A DNA stretch of 64,000 nucleotides, from contig CAWUHX010000084.1 in assembly GCA_963922205.1 (NCBI GenBank), forward strand, positions 372,001 to 436,000. Reading direction: 5' to 3'. This document shows positions 18,900-30,008 of the stretch, piece by piece. The notes under the pieces were generated by a model, which saw only the letters and a program-made list of their open reading frames with translations, was not told the DNA's origin and searched no databases. Every line of letters begins with the position of its first letter. The first letter of the stretch is position 1. Source of the stretch: Romanomermis culicivorax. Lineage: Eukaryota > Nematoda > Enoplea > Mermithida > Mermithidae. Made by a program: the position numbers and the translations under genes.

Positions 18900-20689
18900 T
18901 GCTATTGGCATTTCTCACTAGTTCAATTATCACCATTAGAATTTTTTCTTATTTTTGATCTTTAAAAACTTCTAAAATTTTGTGATTCAAAAAATACTAG
19001 TTTACTTCATTGCTCATCATTCTGTGCCTTTAAAAATTGTGATGTTATTTTCAATATTTTTTGTTTGTTTGTATAGTTTGCCACCAGGTAAAGAAAAGAG
19101 CACTGCCGTTGGGAGAAGATAAAAGCTGCCAATATGAGCTAAATGCTCACATACAATCAAAATGTCAAAATTATCAACTTCGCCTACCCAGACCTTCAAA
19201 TCGCTTGAGGGGATTTACGTCACAACAGGCAGGAGTGTTGTGGAGCGTTTTGGTGTTTTGTAAACAATGTGTCAATTTTGAGAAAGATCGGCAAGAGAAG
19301 TCAAGAGAAATTGTGTCCAGACACTAGGGGGGCTTGGCTACAACGTCCAATGAAATTGTGAAAGTTTTTTTCATTGTGTTGTTTTGTGTTGTTGATGTGC
19401 CGTTGCGTCTTTTTATTGGAGAGATATTTTTGTAGGGTGAAGCCACGTATGTTATAATTTAATAAATTGAAAATCGAACATCTGTTCTAGGTTGAGTCAA
19501 ACTGTTTGGAAAATAGTATGAGTATTCGGGTTCAACTCCTAGAAGGGTAAGTTAGCACAATCTGAGTTTCAGCTCCGAAAACCTTAAATGACTTGAGTGA
19601 AGTTCCTTGGATAAATTGACATAGTGCTCTCTACAAGCCTGTCAATCTCCTGCATACGATTATCATTGCATTAAATTCGTCAAACACTCCGAGTGTTCTG
19701 TTTACAGCGTTCTGCACGATTATCTATGTTCCATACATTTCGTTTCTTCAAACATGCGCGATAAATCGTTCTCATTTACCTCTATTTTTTGGCATACGAC
19801 ACACAGAGCTGGCTTACTGTGGACTCATGAATTTCATGTTATTCCCACGTCAGCCAAACCCCGTAATGGAAACTTTAGGGGTGCTTGACTCTCGGTTGGT
19901 AATAAGTGTTTCTGCGATGTCTGGCCACCTTTTCATTGAAGTATGCATAATTAAAATGTGAAAGAAAGTGCTACTTAATCGAACGAAAAAGTGAAGTATC
20001 GGTGCATGTGATTTCTAGCAAAGAATGTCGAAAACATCTACTGTTATATAACAGGTTTTTACAGTAATTTTGGTCAAAATAAGAATAATAATAAATCTTA
20101 CAGAAATTACAAGGATGAAACCTACAGAGAATTTACATAAATTTGCATAATTTACATTTGGTCACTCCTTGTGACAGTATTAATGCTACAATTGTGAAAA
20201 GACTTGTAACATTTTAATGTGCGATGTAGTTACAAGTCAAATTTCACTTATAAATAATTAGTTTCGCTTAATTTCTTTTTTTTCTTTAGCATTTTGTTTT
20301 TTAGAATTAGTTGTAATAGATGGAGCAAGCCATTTTTCTTCAGAGTCGTATAAACTTTATCCATTATTATGGATTAATTCGTTGTGATATTTAACTCTTA
20401 GTGAAATGTACATTTGAAACACGTGTTTTACACATGCATGAACGCTGGGGTGGTTGAATTTGGGAGGTGTACACCCCCAGCAAAAAATTCGCTCTACACT
20501 TTGCACAGGAACATTACTGTCATTTGGCCCCCCCAAAAAAATTCTCTCCAGTGCATGTACGGGTTTCCGTATGTAGGCTTTCATGGATATTTTTACTGAA
20601 AGTAGCGGTTCTGAAGACGATTTAATAGAAGAAAATAATAATTCACGTCCACAACGGGTATGTCGTCCTCGAATTAACTTTGATTGTTA
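18900..20689. other. Non-coding stretch
   Basis: AT-rich. A 48-codon frame at 20,584-20,730 (opens DIFTESSGSEDDLIEEN, then RPQRVCRPRINF) is vaguely like the acidic/basic leader of a DNA-transposon protein, but too short to call. Nothing else supportable. Confidence 0.4.
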
Positions 20690-21030
20690 CATGATTGTTG
20701 AAGGCATTGTTACAAGTGTACAACTGTAAAAAAGTGTTATGCAACTGTTTTCCGTACATTTGTAATATGCTTGTACAACGCGTAAAATCGTCCTATAAAA
20801 ATTCATCCATAAAAAAGGCTTGTAATTTATACTTGTAGGGCTTGTAATCTCGAAAAACTACAATTGTAAATTACAAGTCCCAGAATTGTAACAAACTTTT
20901 ATGACTTGTAAAATTGACTCTGGACTAGTAATTTTTTGCTTGTGGACAAAAAATTTATATGCAACGCCAACTTGTATGACTAGTAGCTTTTTGCACTTGT
21001 AACTTGTAACTTGTACGTTTTATGATACGG
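20690..21030. repeat. ACTTGTAA-rich decayed transposon or MITE segment
   Basis: A dense set of CTTGTAA/TTACAAG words on both strands includes a local foldback GGGCTTGTAAT...ATTACAAGTCCC (about 20,838-20,881) and ends ACTTGTAACTTGTAACTTG, then TTTTATGATACGGGCCCC. The last segment resembles a terminal inverted repeat, but I could not find its partner. Confidence 0.35.
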
Positions 21031-21212
21031 GCCCCTGGCGACTTTATTGCACACTTCTATAAGGAAAACTGTCATTTTCATATATGATTCTTATTCATTT
21101 TATTTCTTGCAGAAATCGCATAGGACTTCTATGAAAATGTCCAGGCTTTTTGGCGCGGGTTCTATTAGATTCCGGGTTTCCTTATAATAAATACAGTATC
21201 CGGTAATATTGA

Positions 21213-22595
21213 TTACAAAAATACAAAGTCGTACGGCATAGAGATAAAAATTGGTGCAGAGTTATTGTAGTAGCATAAATTATCATAAATTTCGACGATC
21301 CAATTGGCGCCGGGGTTCAAATTTTCTTCCATTTCACGTCGACACTCGTTCAAAAAATTATTCATTGACCATTCATCCTTGAATGTAATTTCGAATTTGG
21401 TTGGAATTTTCGACAATTTTATTTCGCATTCGAACGTCGTATCTGCCATTTTCAAAATGTTCCAACAAAATTTATCGAAAAATTTTGCTTGCAATTTACA
21501 TATGGTTACTGTATAAATTTTGGGATCGTAAAGCCAATCATCTGCGTTCAATGAAAACAAAGGTGATGAAAAGGAATTTTGCGACAATTCCAACATTTTT
21601 TCGGCGTATCGTTTCAAGGTGGAGGGCCGGCCATCGATGCCCAATTTATAAATACGGTGTTTCGATATCATTTCCTCTTGCACCCAATATAGTTCGTGAT
21701 GATCATTTTTAACAAAAACACCGTTTCTCGGGTGAAAATTACTTATACAAGTTTCCTTAGTCCAACTTTTCCAAGAAAATCGTTCGCCGTCAAAATTCAA
21801 AACAAAAAAAATCATTTTCTCATTTTCTCGCTCATAATTCAAGAAAAAAAGATCTTGATCAAAAAGGTATGGTCCTTGGAAGTCGTGTAGATTTTCCGGC
21901 GGCATTTTCGAATTTGAGTCGGGCGCCAGCAAGATTCTTCTGAATGGCGGATTTCTCTCCTCGAAATCAACTTTCCACAGTGCCACTTCCCCTACGAACG
22001 CTTGTTTTTCGTTTATAGTCAAAAAATAAATCAAAAAACAGTCAGATCCAATTTTCAGACAAGCACATTTCCGACATCCGAAAGAAAGATCAGAATCTTC
22101 TTCAAAAAATAATTCCTTGGAACACAATTCTGAAGACTCCACTCGAAAAAACAAATCAAAAATTCTACAACGTCGAACGCCGTCGGGAGTTAGAGTCCTC
22201 ATCAGAATTTGACCCCCGGCATTGGCCCAAATTTCGCATTGATCGACGACCGACAAATTCAGGCGACCTATAATTGAGCGATCTCGCAGATCGCGCATAA
22301 TCAAAGAATGTTCGCACATTCGTAGATCGTCTAGCGAAGAACCGAAACACTGACATTCTAAAAATAGAAACTTTGTCGCCGATAGTTGGCACAGTAAACG
22401 CGGGAAATTTTCGTTCAAATATTCTTTCCTGTAGCGAAATCCATCGATCACCGAACTACCGGTCAGCGGATTCAAAATAAAAAACTTCCTTTCTAGGCTA
22501 TCACAAAGCAGTAAATGATCACTATCTCGGTAGTGGTCATTTTTCAAGGCTAAAACGGACAGCGTACTTTCCAGAGAACCTAAAATTTTGATCAT
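21213..22595 (-). CDS. Unrecognised 460-residue host protein
   Basis: I start the protein at ATG 22595 (IKILGSLESTLSVLAL) because the acceptor-like TTTATTTTTTCAG ends 17 nt upstream, and the open frame above it (to 22,880) is Phe/Tyr-rich and reads like intron. The 460 residues are continuous. Motif-like repeats of hydrophobic strands and acidic loops (LLLCDSLERKFFILNPLTGS, SLIMRDLRDRS, ALWKVDFEERN, then LYWVQEEMISKHRIYKL) would fit a beta-propeller or F-box-associated-type repeat protein, but no WD, kelch or other signature is clear. There is no signal peptide or transmembrane helix. Single-exon structure and acceptor match the phosphatase and PACRG genes nearby. Confidence 0.6.
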   Translation of the reverse strand: MIKILGSLESTLSVLALKNDHYRDSDHLLLCDSLERKFFILNPLTGSSVIDGFRYRKEYLNENFPRLLCQLSATKFLFLECQCFGSSLDDLRMCEHSLIMRDLRDRSIIGRLNLSVVDQCEIWANAGGQILMRTLTPDGVRRCRIFDLFFRVESSELCSKELFFEEDSDLSFGCRKCACLKIGSDCFLIYFLTINEKQAFVGEVALWKVDFEERNPPFRRILLAPDSNSKMPPENLHDFQGPYLFDQDLFFLNYERENEKMIFFVLNFDGERFSWKSWTKETCISNFHPRNGVFVKNDHHELYWVQEEMISKHRIYKLGIDGRPSTLKRYAEKMLELSQNSFSSPLFSLNADDWLYDPKIYTVTICKLQAKFFDKFCWNILKMADTTFECEIKLSKIPTKFEITFKDEWSMNNFLNECRREMEENLNPGANWIVEIYDNLCYYNNSAPIFISMPYDFVFL

Positions 22596-22612
22596 CGAGC
22601 AATGTTGATTTT

Positions 22613-24587
22613 CTGAAAAAATAAACTGTGTCAAAAAAATGAAATATGTATGGAATTTAGTTAATTGAAAACAAAAACATTTACAAGAAGAAAAAATGAA
22701 ATCGTAGAAAAAGTCGTGATAATTATAATTGAATAAAGGGGTAAGTGAATTAGCGTTGCCAAGAAATAGAAAAGAATGAAACCTGGGAACATTAAAATGG
22801 AAAATCCTGTAAAGAATATAGAGAAAAATTATACTATCAGACAAAGGAGCGTATGACTGCGACTGATATCTGAACATCAATATTTATGATATAGTCGTTA
22901 ATTGAAGTCGCGATTCATGATTTTGTGTGGCGATAGTCAAACGTCAACATTTTTGTTAAAAAAAATCGGCAGATATGAAAATTAAAAAAAATATGATCGT
23001 AAAAAAAGGAAAAAATTAAATGACAACTAAAATACAATATGAAATAAAGTGTTTTACAAGTCTCATATTTTTCGGACAGACACTTGATACTGTGAGATTG
23101 AAGAAAAATCGATAACCAAACTATTTTTGAAATTGTTGAATGCGGTGTCGATTTGAATAAGGAAAAACAATTGGCATTATGGCAAAAAAAGAAGTAAAAC
23201 GAAAATATGAGTAACGAAATCGGTTCTACTCCAGTTATTTTGAAATGATCAATGGAGCGATCCCATGACAGTTATTTCAATATCGGAAAAAACTGTTGAG
23301 CTTATTATTATAATTGATGAGCAAATTTTCTCGTCCGTAAGCGGCAAATAGCACAGCTGAAAATTTCCTTCAATAATAAGCTGATTAAGTGGTCGAGTAA
23401 TCCCCAAATGTCGACACAGTTCTACTCAAATCAAGAGCTGATAAGCATTATGTTTTTCTTTTGATTTGGGCCTTACCATTGTGTAGAAATTCATCATTTT
23501 CTTACAGTCTTAGGTTTTCCCATCTGTGAAAAAGTGGGTGCCAAATTGGACATACTTTTTTGGTATGTCGCTGCGTCTGAAATTTAAAATTAGATGGGCT
23601 ATAGCTCTTAATTACCATCTTTAATACATATTTTCTGATGATTAAAGCTTCAAAGCTACATTCAACTACTTTCTGTGTAGTTCTGTTCTATTTTTTAAAT
23701 CTCATAGAAAATATGATCAAAAAACTGCCGAATTTCTAAAAAATATAACACAAAAAGAAGAATAAAAAAAATTTGAAAATTTGACGAATTCGAAGAAATA
23801 AGATTACTGCGATACAAGCAAAAAAACAAAGCTCAAACAAAGCTCAAACAAAACATGAAATAAAAATTTAAAGAAACTTGAATTGAGGCGTTAAGTAAGA
23901 AAAATAAGAATGGTAATAAAACGACAAGAACAAATTAATAACAAAATGATGGCAGAAAACTGACAATTGGCAGTTCGGAAGAAAAAAAAGCCATGACAGA
24001 AACGCGGGTTCTTTCACCTCTGACTTCCACGAAACTTGCACAAACTCCACCGAATACAGTAAACAGCTTTCTTTTAAACATGCACAACATAAACCTAATA
24101 ATTTCGAAAAGGCTAGTAGAAGCCAAAAACATGAAAAAAATGACGATGACAAACACGCAAGGTTTCAGAGCAGAACCTTGAAACTTGGCATTGAAGAACG
24201 TTAAAAACTGAAATATACGCGCTAGTTAGGAACATTGTAATAGGAAACTTGGGACCAATTATTTGTTTGTTCATAATGGATGTTATCATGAGAAAGAATA
24301 AAAAATGAACGGGGTTTATTATTTTTACAGGCAACAGAATGATAACGACGTGAAACGCTTGACGTCATCATCATAATACGACTAAACTTGGGCGGTGAAG
24401 AAAGTTTTGTGATCCAAAAAATTAGATACTGCCAGTTTAGTTCCCTTTTCGGGTATGAGAACAATGGATTGCAAATGATGTTTTGCGATAATGACCTCCA
24501 AGCACGATATCCACTTGTGTATACAATATAACAAATGGAAAGGCGAGTTTACCGTATTGGGAATAATTAGTGTCTAATTTTTTGTAG
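22613..24587. other. Upstream and intergenic sequence, no clear gene
   Basis: Very AT-rich. A second acceptor-like TTCTTTACAG on the minus strand near 22,810 may belong to an upstream exon of the 21,213-22,595 gene. Open frames on both strands around 23,870-24,210 are mutually overlapping, with no recognisable product. Confidence 0.4.
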
Positions 24588-24763
24588 GATATTACTACGT
24601 CGAGCTTATTAATCTACGATTGAAGGTTTTTGAAGTGTTACATTTTGTGGATTCCGTATTGGGTCCCTATACACCATCCACAAGTTCAAAAAGATGGTCT
24701 TACAGTCATCCAGATGGAAACTTTCTCGCTCAACCCTATCCCTCACCGGTTTTACTACATTGA
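24588..24763 (+). CDS. Possible exon (weak)
   Basis: After an acceptor-like TTTTTTGTAG the frame reads about 58 codons, including SVLGPYTPSTSSKRWSYSHP and DGNFLAQPYPSP, before a stop. The composition is plausible for protein, but there is no start, family or partner exon. It could be chance. Confidence 0.2.
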
Positions 24764-25695
24764 TTACTTTGAGAATATCACTTTGAAGAATATGTTGTGT
24801 TCGTCGTTTCTCGCGAAAGAAAAAAATTTAAGTATTTCCTAGTATATATGCGTACATGTTCTATTGTTGAACTGACCTCTGATAAATTGAGTCAACAGTA
24901 AAAAAACCAAAATTCAGAAATATTCTTAAAATTTCCCTACTTGTCACCAAATAGAGTCATTTTCCACCCAGTTTTCTTATCGAAGAACTCTCGGCAAGTA
25001 ACTTTTATGACATAAAAGTGCTCAACATATACTTTAAGTACTCACAGAAATAGAAATCCTCTCGAGGAATTCTAATTGAATTCAAAGTTAATTTACTCCC
25101 TTTTCTTTGAGCTGAAAGAATAGCTTGCGTGGATGTCTCTATGCTTCTAGTTATGTCCAATTCACATTCGTGATACGTGTAACTTTAGGCATGTGATCAA
25201 AAAAAAAATTTCCAACGATTGGTAGTCATTGTAACTATTTCATATGAAATGATCAAAGTACTGTAAAAAGTTGATAACGATATTCTGATAAAAATTGGGT
25301 AACACGCAAGACTCAGTATATGCATTTTACAGCCCAAAACTGCATTTTTTCGACAAATCACTCGGACTCTCATGTGTGCATTACATGAGAGTGTGACAAT
25401 AGTAAACGCAGCGAGGAAAAACAAGCTCTTGGCTACGTTCTTATAGTGATCATGATTTGGGGTCTGTCTTACTGACGTCACTTCACAGTAACATATGGTC
25501 ATTGCTAGACGTTTGTCCACACCACCTTTTGCCTGCCTCAGTCATTTTCGGAAGTATTTCTTGGAGCAATGAAAGTTATATAAATTCGGACATTATATAT
25601 TTAGCATGAGACATTATAGAAAATGTACGCATTGAACTTCATTAGGCACAAATAACTGATCGTGATATGCTTAAATAGCTCATAAGGCTTACTCT
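24764..25695. other. Non-coding stretch with a hairpin
   Basis: No gene supported. A near-perfect hairpin ACTCTCATGT/ACATGAGAGT lies at about 25,367-25,393. Confidence 0.4.
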
Positions 25696-25904
25696 TTTAT
25701 ACTTGCCTTTCCCGACGGAACGTTACCGAACGAAATAGAAATTTACATTCCGTTCGGTTCGGTTGGAGGCTACCGTCGGCCGTTCACCGTCGGTCGTTTT
25801 CGACAAAGTTGCGGTTATCCTTTCCGACCGAAAGTGTATTTTTAGGCTGAAAGTTTCAAACTGTTAAAGATTTGTTCCGTTCCACCGGAAAAGGCAAATA
25901 TAAA
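25696..25904. mobile_element. MITE, about 210 bp
   Basis: Terminal inverted repeats TTTATACTTGCCTTTCCCG and (complement of the right end) TTTATATTTGCCTTTTCCG, about 27 bp each, continuing into GGAACG. The interior is rich in CCGTTCGG/CCGACGG words. The outer TATA is palindromic, so TSD and TIR cannot be separated. Non-coding. Confidence 0.65.
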
Positions 25905-27684
25905 TCATCTTTTAGAATTGCCAGCTACAAAGCAGAAATGACTTTCCTCCGTCAGCAATATTTATTGCATTCTGGAGTTGTTTTCTTTTTTAAGGATTTT
26001 CTGTGATGTCGAAAAAATTGTTTCTCCGAATAAGCTCGCGTTTCCTTTCCAAAAGATATGTTTCTACAGCGAACTGGTTTCTCCCTTGATAATGAATCAG
26101 CTTTGACCATGTTGTGAAGAAAAGCGCTATGGGTATATTATACATGATTTACGCCACCCAAAACAGCTAGAAAAACCACTGAGCGTCCAAGACTATCCGT
26201 ATACACACAGAGAGGAGAAGTTAAAAGAATGGTCATGTTTACTATTGTCTGTTTCTTCCGAAATGCTACCAGATATAAAAAGCAAGTGCTATTTCGTAGT
26301 TTTGCGACTTTCTGTTGAACTATTCGCCATATGGGGCCGAAAATATGACATCACACTCAATTTAACCTTTACCAATTTGTTCAGCGAAAAATTTTATAGT
26401 ATTGTGCAAACGATTTCGGCGAAAATGATCATTTTTGGAATTTTTTTATTTACAAGCATATCCTATAAAAACACACTAATTTTGTGCCCTCCATGAGCCA
26501 AGAAGAAATTTTCTCGAAATATGGTTCCCTAGTGGTTCTATCAGCTCGAGTGTGCAGAACAGCATTTGTATGTTAACTTATCATTTTTACAGACTGGGAA
26601 AAGAATAAAACCCTTATAGTGTAAATGGAAAGATAATCGATTCATATATCCATTATTGACAACGAAAATCTTCGACCCGGATATTTTCCTGTTTTTCTTA
26701 TCATTTTCATTTTGGTTTGATCCAATAAATCAACCATACTAAAAGTGCTGTACGACTTCAATTAGACAAAAGATAGGTCAGAACCTTTAGGGTAAAATTT
26801 TCTGATATACTGCCAACTGTACTGTGATTTAGCATCAAAATTTCACTGTAGCTGCTAACAGTTATGCAGGCGCACATTTACTGGCGTTTGTTGGATTGCC
26901 GAATTAGTTTTCAACTAACGCTTTAGCCATGGAGTAAAAATATCATTCATTTGATTCAGTCGATTTTTGTGATAATAGAAAGTAAAAGTGTTGACGGAAA
27001 TACTGTTTTTTGAAATTTTCGTTCGATTTGTCAGAATCTGTGTAAACTTCATGATATCTACCATTAGCTGAACATCGGTAATCGATGATCAACTGCTACA
27101 TTACTATACCATACGTAAATTCTTTTTATACTTCATTCATTTTGAAACGATCAATACGGTGGTCGGAGTTTCGGTAAACGCATTCTTACTACAGATCAAG
27201 AAATCAATTTCGAGGATTTTTAAATGTTTGAAAAGAGTGATCATTACGTAGCCTGTATCATAAAAGAAAAATTTATGGAATAGAGTCAACGAGCCCTCCA
27301 TAATTTTGAACAAAAGTTTGACTGCGACCTCGCTGCATCGATTATTTCAAAATGAATGGGTATAGTCACACCGCTTTTTGGATCACACATGTCGGCATAA
27401 TACCCTTACCATTTCTACATCTCTACATCAATCGAATAGACAAAATTGTACAGTAAACCGGATTCAAATGTCGAAATGAGAAAATATTTATCCTTTCAAA
27501 TAGAAAATATAAAAAAATGTTCCGACATCATGGCTTATTTTTTCCGGGTGTTGTCATAGCAAAACCTAGATTGCACACAAACACGCGTACATTCACTAAT
27601 GAATGGCCTACATTGCCAAGGCCGTGTTTAGGGTTCCAATTTTTTCATCAACACATGAGAAATCCAGTTTTTTAACATTTTCAG
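25905..27684. other. Intergenic, no gene seen
   Basis: AT-rich. The 83-codon plus-strand frame at 26,245-26,496 has no recognisable content. The region includes the probable 5' flank of the phosphatase gene. Confidence 0.4.
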
Positions 27685-27724
27685 ATTTCGATTTTCGGGG
27701 CAGCAGCAAACGTACCCATTATAC

Positions 27725-28546
27725 ATGACCGACGCGAAAAAAGCCGTAGAACTTTTTCAAACGTTGGAAGTTTCGTCGAACATCTGCCGTATCGGAATCT
27801 TGCCAGAAAATGCCACGAGGAATCGATACCAACAAATTTTACCTTATGATCATAATCGGGTAATTTTAAAAAATCAAAACGACTACGTGAACGCCAGTCG
27901 GGTCACTATAAATTCTACAACGAAAAAGTATATCGCTAGCCAAGGTCCGTTGGAGAATACTGTGGAACACTTTTGGTCGATGATCTGGCACGAAGACGTG
28001 AAAGTTATAGTTATGTTGACAGAGCTTTACGACCAAAATATGAAAGAAAAATGCCACAAATATTGGGAGGACGGCCGGAAAAGTATAACATGTGAAGAAG
28101 GTTCTTTCCAAATGCAGTGTTTCATCATTAAAAATGACAACTTTCTGACCATTCGCCGAGTTTTTCTGCGAAAATTTGAAAACAATCGCTTGGAGACGAA
28201 AAAAATTAGTCACATTTTGTTCAAAAAATGGTCCGACTTTCAAACGCCGGATCAGGAAGCCTTCTTTTGTCTATACGACGAAGTGATGGATGGGGTATCT
28301 CAAAAAACGGGCAATAATTTGATTTTGATACATTGTAGCGCGGGTATCGGTCGAACTGGCACTTTTCTTCTCTTCGATTTGTTGGTCAACGAAGAAAAAG
28401 ATTTAAATTTTGGGCGGGCTTTGGATTTAGTCCGATTTTTGAGGACTCAACGTCAAGGCATGGTCGAAACTGAAGAACAATTTCTTTTTGCCTTCGAAGC
28501 GGCTGAAATTTATCGAAAAAGTTTTAAAGAGCGAAAAATAAAATGA
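27725..28546 (+). CDS. Protein tyrosine phosphatase, classical catalytic domain only
   Basis: 273 residues, one exon. All classical PTP motifs are in order: NRYQQILPYDHNRV, DYVNAS, YIASQGPLENTVEHFW, the phosphatase loop HCSAGIGRTG (about residues 201-210, catalytic Cys and Arg present) and the Q-loop Q-R-Q-G-M-V-E-T. The WPD loop reads KWSDF, so Pro is replaced but the general-acid Asp is kept. It should hydrolyse phosphotyrosine. There are no extracellular, SH2 or membrane parts, like the expanded single-domain PTPs of several invertebrates. TTTTCAG ends 40 nt before the ATG, suggesting a trans- or cis-splice acceptor in the 5' leader. The sequence AATAAA overlaps the stop codon and may serve as a poly(A) signal. 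Confidence 0.9.
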   Translation: MTDAKKAVELFQTLEVSSNICRIGILPENATRNRYQQILPYDHNRVILKNQNDYVNASRVTINSTTKKYIASQGPLENTVEHFWSMIWHEDVKVIVMLTELYDQNMKEKCHKYWEDGRKSITCEEGSFQMQCFIIKNDNFLTIRRVFLRKFENNRLETKKISHILFKKWSDFQTPDQEAFFCLYDEVMDGVSQKTGNNLILIHCSAGIGRTGTFLLFDLLVNEEKDLNFGRALDLVRFLRTQRQGMVETEEQFLFAFEAAEIYRKSFKERKIK

Positions 28547-29249
28547 TTTGCCTATCGAATGTGCAGGTATTCTGGAAGTTCTCGTATAAAATAATTGTGA
28601 GGATATCAACACAAGTGAATTCCAAGAGATCTGCTGCATTTTTCATAAGATCAGTAAGTAAGGCATTGGTCATCTCCGAACACAAAACGGCAACCTTCCG
28701 AAAAAAAGTTAGTTGTATACGAAAAAATCTTCGATTTTCCAGTTTACGCTCGAACTGAGCTTTTAGAACGCTAAGCTGCAATTGCCAAAGAGGAGCTCAT
28801 GTTTTCATTTCAAAAGACCGGAAAATCAGGAGTATCGGGAAGCGCTAAAAAGCCGCCTTGTTCGACAAGTTGGTTCGAGAAGTATCATTTCAATTCACCA
28901 AAGAGGTCCCATTATGAGCATTATTAGCCATATGGTCAACAAAGTTTGGTTACCATTTCGTTAATGGAAGATTTCTATGGAATTTCCGTTGTGTGTGAAT
29001 CTATTGCTACCTGGATGTTTTCCAATATAGAAGTATCTGAAAAGTAAGTCCCGTTCATTCCCTATCAGTAGTTTATTTCTTTTTCAACATGGAGTAATGT
29101 TGATCTAACACATTTACCATGAATTTTTTGCACTCGATTCCCCAGACCTCTGAAAAGCTAATTATAAAACTGTATCGTCATTAACGTTGAGTCAAATTTT
29201 GCGCTTGGTGTAGAATAAAAATGAAGTTCAATGAATCGATAAATGTAGT
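28547..29249. other. Convergent intergenic region between the phosphatase and PACRG genes
   Basis: Holds the 3' ends of both genes. A 60-codon plus-strand frame at 28,782-28,964 (HFKRPENQEYREALKSR) could be a stray exon but has no support. Confidence 0.4.
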
Positions 29250-29984
29250 TCACACTTTTTCATAGAGTGGCACTAGATATTTTATATTTATGTAAGCATC
29301 AGGGCCTCCGTTGGCTTCCAAAATGTCCAATGTCTCGCGGATGACGTCGTTCATGTATATGAATTGCCCTGAACGTCCTTCGCCAGCGAACTTTGTATTC
29401 CTGTATTTTTCCAACGGCGGCAGCAATTGCCTGTAATAAGGTACCAATGCCCGACCACCCCGAAATACGTCTTTGGCTATGATTTGCATAATTATCAGTA
29501 TTTTGTAGGCCGTTTTAGGACGGCCGGATCTCAACGCCAGTCGGAATGAGGGGATACAAAAGGGCAACGAGTCCAAAATAGAATTTCGGGACGAAAATCG
29601 ACCAGCATTCAATAAGTCGACGAAACCGTTGAAAGCCAAAAATTCCAAAGGATGGGCATCCAGAGATAATCCTGAGGCGAACAAGGGCAACCAACGGTCG
29701 AAGTCCAGTTCATCGAACAGTAGCCGCCATTTCAAGGTCAATTTTTGACCGCTGTGATCCAAAAGGACGGGCAAATCGTTTCTTTCGTGCGCGATTTTGA
29801 AATCATTTTTTGGCGGTATAGATTTTGCAGTGGTCGTCGTTGACAAGTTATTCTTATTTACAGAAACGATCGATTTTGAACTACGGATTCTTTTTGAAAT
29901 CAAATCATTTTTTGTGCAATCAATTTTAGGCAAATAATCGCAACTTGACGATCGACTTTTACTTTTCGACGGTCTACTATTCAT
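29250..29984 (-). CDS. PACRG: PACRG (parkin co-regulated gene) homologue
   Basis: 244 residues, one exon. After a Ser/Lys-rich N-terminus of about 75 residues, the conserved armadillo-like PACRG domain begins with LKWRLLFDELDFDRWLPLFA. Typical segments follow: HPLEFLAFNGFVDLL, YKILIIMQIIAKD, GRALVPYYRQLLPPLEKYRN and the end ETLDILEANGGPDAYINIKY, closing with LVPLYEKV. PACRG is a ciliary protein at the inner junction of doublet microtubules, so a ciliated or sensory-cilium animal is implied. An acceptor TTTATTTTTCAG ends 21 nt before the ATG. The tail-to-tail phosphatase gene lies 0.7 kb away. Confidence 0.93.
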   Translation of the reverse strand: MNSRPSKSKSRSSSCDYLPKIDCTKNDLISKRIRSSKSIVSVNKNNLSTTTTAKSIPPKNDFKIAHERNDLPVLLDHSGQKLTLKWRLLFDELDFDRWLPLFASGLSLDAHPLEFLAFNGFVDLLNAGRFSSRNSILDSLPFCIPSFRLALRSGRPKTAYKILIIMQIIAKDVFRGGRALVPYYRQLLPPLEKYRNTKFAGEGRSGQFIYMNDVIRETLDILEANGGPDAYINIKYLVPLYEKV

Positions 29985-30008
29985 AATGGTTTTATGATGG
30001 TCCGCCTG

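Noticed and set aside
21000..21036. Terminal inverted repeat of a PIF/Harbinger-type element (ends ATACGGGCCCC)
   Set aside because: No inverted partner or 3-bp target duplication found in the window.
22596..22880. N-terminal 95 codons of the 21,213-22,880 frame
   Set aside because: Phe/Tyr/Ile-rich and interrupted by acceptor-like sequences; more likely intron or leader than protein.
23868..24210. Overlapping open frames on both strands
   Set aside because: Mutually exclusive, no acceptor with a start, no recognisable residues pattern.
25197..25520. 107-codon minus-strand frame
   Set aside because: No motif, overlaps a hairpin, composition as expected of random AT-rich DNA.
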